From JADJRH01 sp046351455 (lineage in GTDB: Bacteria > Myxococcota_A > Polyangia > Polyangiales > Polyangiaceae), in the NCBI GenBank assembly GCA_046351455.1, contig JAXLYM010000016.1, forward strand, positions 124,001-188,000: 64,000 nucleotides of DNA. Reading direction: 5' to 3'. The notes beneath the pieces are model-generated. The model saw only the letters and a program-made list of their open reading frames with translations, was not told the DNA's origin and made no database searches. Shown here one piece after another: positions 63,481-64,000 of the stretch. A program made the position numbers and the translations under genes. The number at the start of each line of letters is the position of its first letter. Within the stretch, counting starts at the first letter, position 1.

Positions 63481-64000
63481 ATGATCCGCAAGAGATCGGC
63501 CCTGCGCGCCGCCGTCATCGCGGCCTTCGCGTGGCTCTCGGGGTGCGCCTCCACCTCGCCCGAGCCTGCTTTTCAGGACATGTCCCGGCTCGTCGAGGCT
63601 CGATCGGGGCATTCGGTCGTGTGGAGTCGGGACACGGAAGATCCGGAGATCGTCGCCGCGATCGATCGTCTGCTCGAACAGGAGCTGACGGCCGATCGGG
63701 CGGTGTCGATCGCGCTGCTCGGCAATCCGTCGCTCCGGGCCGCGTTCGAGGATCTCTCGATCGCGCAGGCCGATCTCGTGCAAGCCGGGCTCCTCAAGAA
63801 TCCGGTGCTCGGGGCGGGGCTCGTCGGGTCCGGGCTGTTCGTCACGCTGGAGCAGGATTTCCTGGATCTAGCGATGATCCCGATGCGCAAGCGCGTCGCC
63901 GCGGCCGATCTGGAGGCCGCGAAGCTGCGCGTGGGGGACCGGGTGCTCGCGCTCTCCGCCGAGGTGCGCGGCGCCTTCTTCGCGGCGCAGGCGGCGGAGC
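63481..64000 (+). CDS. outer-membrane efflux lipoprotein (TolC/CusC family), 3' end outside the window
   Basis: At least 173 residues from the ATG at 63481, cut by the window end. Signal/lipobox AVIAAFAWLSGC, then the family start LTADRAVSIALLGNPSLRAAFEDLSIAQADLVQAGLLKNPVL, shown in parts, typical of outer-membrane factor repeats. With the upstream metal-binding lipoprotein and CorE-like sigma factor it is the probable outer-membrane channel of a CusCBA-like metal efflux system; the CusA/CusB parts would lie beyond the window. Confidence 0.78.
   Translation, partial: MIRKRSALRAAVIAAFAWLSGCASTSPEPAFQDMSRLVEARSGHSVVWSRDTEDPEIVAAIDRLLEQELTADRAVSIALLGNPSLRAAFEDLSIAQADLVQAGLLKNPVLGAGLVGSGLFVTLEQDFLDLAMIPMRKRVAAADLEAAKLRVGDRVLALSAEVRGAFFAAQAAE

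Overview
This is a GC-rich, densely coded bacterial segment that looks like a chromosomal piece of a myxobacterium, most likely order Polyangiales (Sorangium/Polyangium relatives). The support is indirect. There are many lipoproteins with Gly/Thr/Ser-rich linkers after the lipobox, a eukaryote-like Ser/Thr kinase with a PEGA tail and a PP2C phosphatase, TPR-PEGA proteins, a CorE-like ECF sigma factor with a Cys-rich tail, a MopE-type metal-binding protein and a sigma-54 activator. There are no rRNA or tRNA genes, no CRISPR array and no complete insertion sequence. Almost all long overlapping ORFs are antisense or out-of-frame shadows caused by high GC.

Layout. 1-8 kb: receiver/ATPase regulator, TPR-PEGA protein, alpha/beta hydrolase lipoprotein, GST-like protein, cardiolipin-synthase-like enzyme, and a MoxR ATPase + VWA (CoxE-like) pair. 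8-12.4 kb: two overlapping P-loop ATPase genes behind a 20-bp palindrome, possibly horizontally acquired. 12.5-16.7 kb: MopE-like lipoprotein, MFS transporter, Cys-rich lipoprotein, dihydrofolate reductase. 16.8-20.5 kb: an RNA-damage cassette consisting of a divergent CARF-AAA+ sigma-54 activator (RtcR-like) and rtcB-prfH behind a readable -24/-12 promoter and helically phased activator sites. 20.6-30 kb: DUF1232 protein, lipoproteins, an ABC-F ATPase, a TonB-dependent receptor with a beta-propeller-like lipoprotein, and a K+-independent-type H+-pyrophosphatase. 30.3-36.6 kb: copper/heavy-metal block (P1B ATPase with triplicated YHS domains, His/Cys-rich metal-sensor-like protein) and a five-haem cytochrome lipoprotein. 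36.8-46.7 kb: Ser/Thr kinase, membrane acyltransferase-like protein, TPR-PEGA-TonB receptor fusion, FAD amine-oxidase-like lipoprotein, PP2C phosphatase. 47-54 kb: a degenerate HtrA-like protein divergent from an ECF sigma factor whose next gene is a 1607-aa anti-sigma/FecR/VIT/VWA fusion. 54-62 kb: AraC-type regulator divergent from a PF10118-type protein, a receiver-PATAN-roadblock gene overlapping a roadblock gene, an APH-like kinase, an AAA-PD(D/E)XK protein and an SRAP protein. 62.3 kb to the end: CorE-like sigma factor, metal-binding lipoprotein and the start of an outer-membrane efflux protein.

The most interesting items are the Rtc/PrfH cassette with its promoter architecture, the ECF + anti-sigma/FecR/VIT/VWA fusion with its pseudo-protease neighbour, the two-ATPase operon with its palindrome, and a dispersed two-part intergenic repeat family. 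That family has compensatory base changes in its hairpins and sits mostly between convergent genes.
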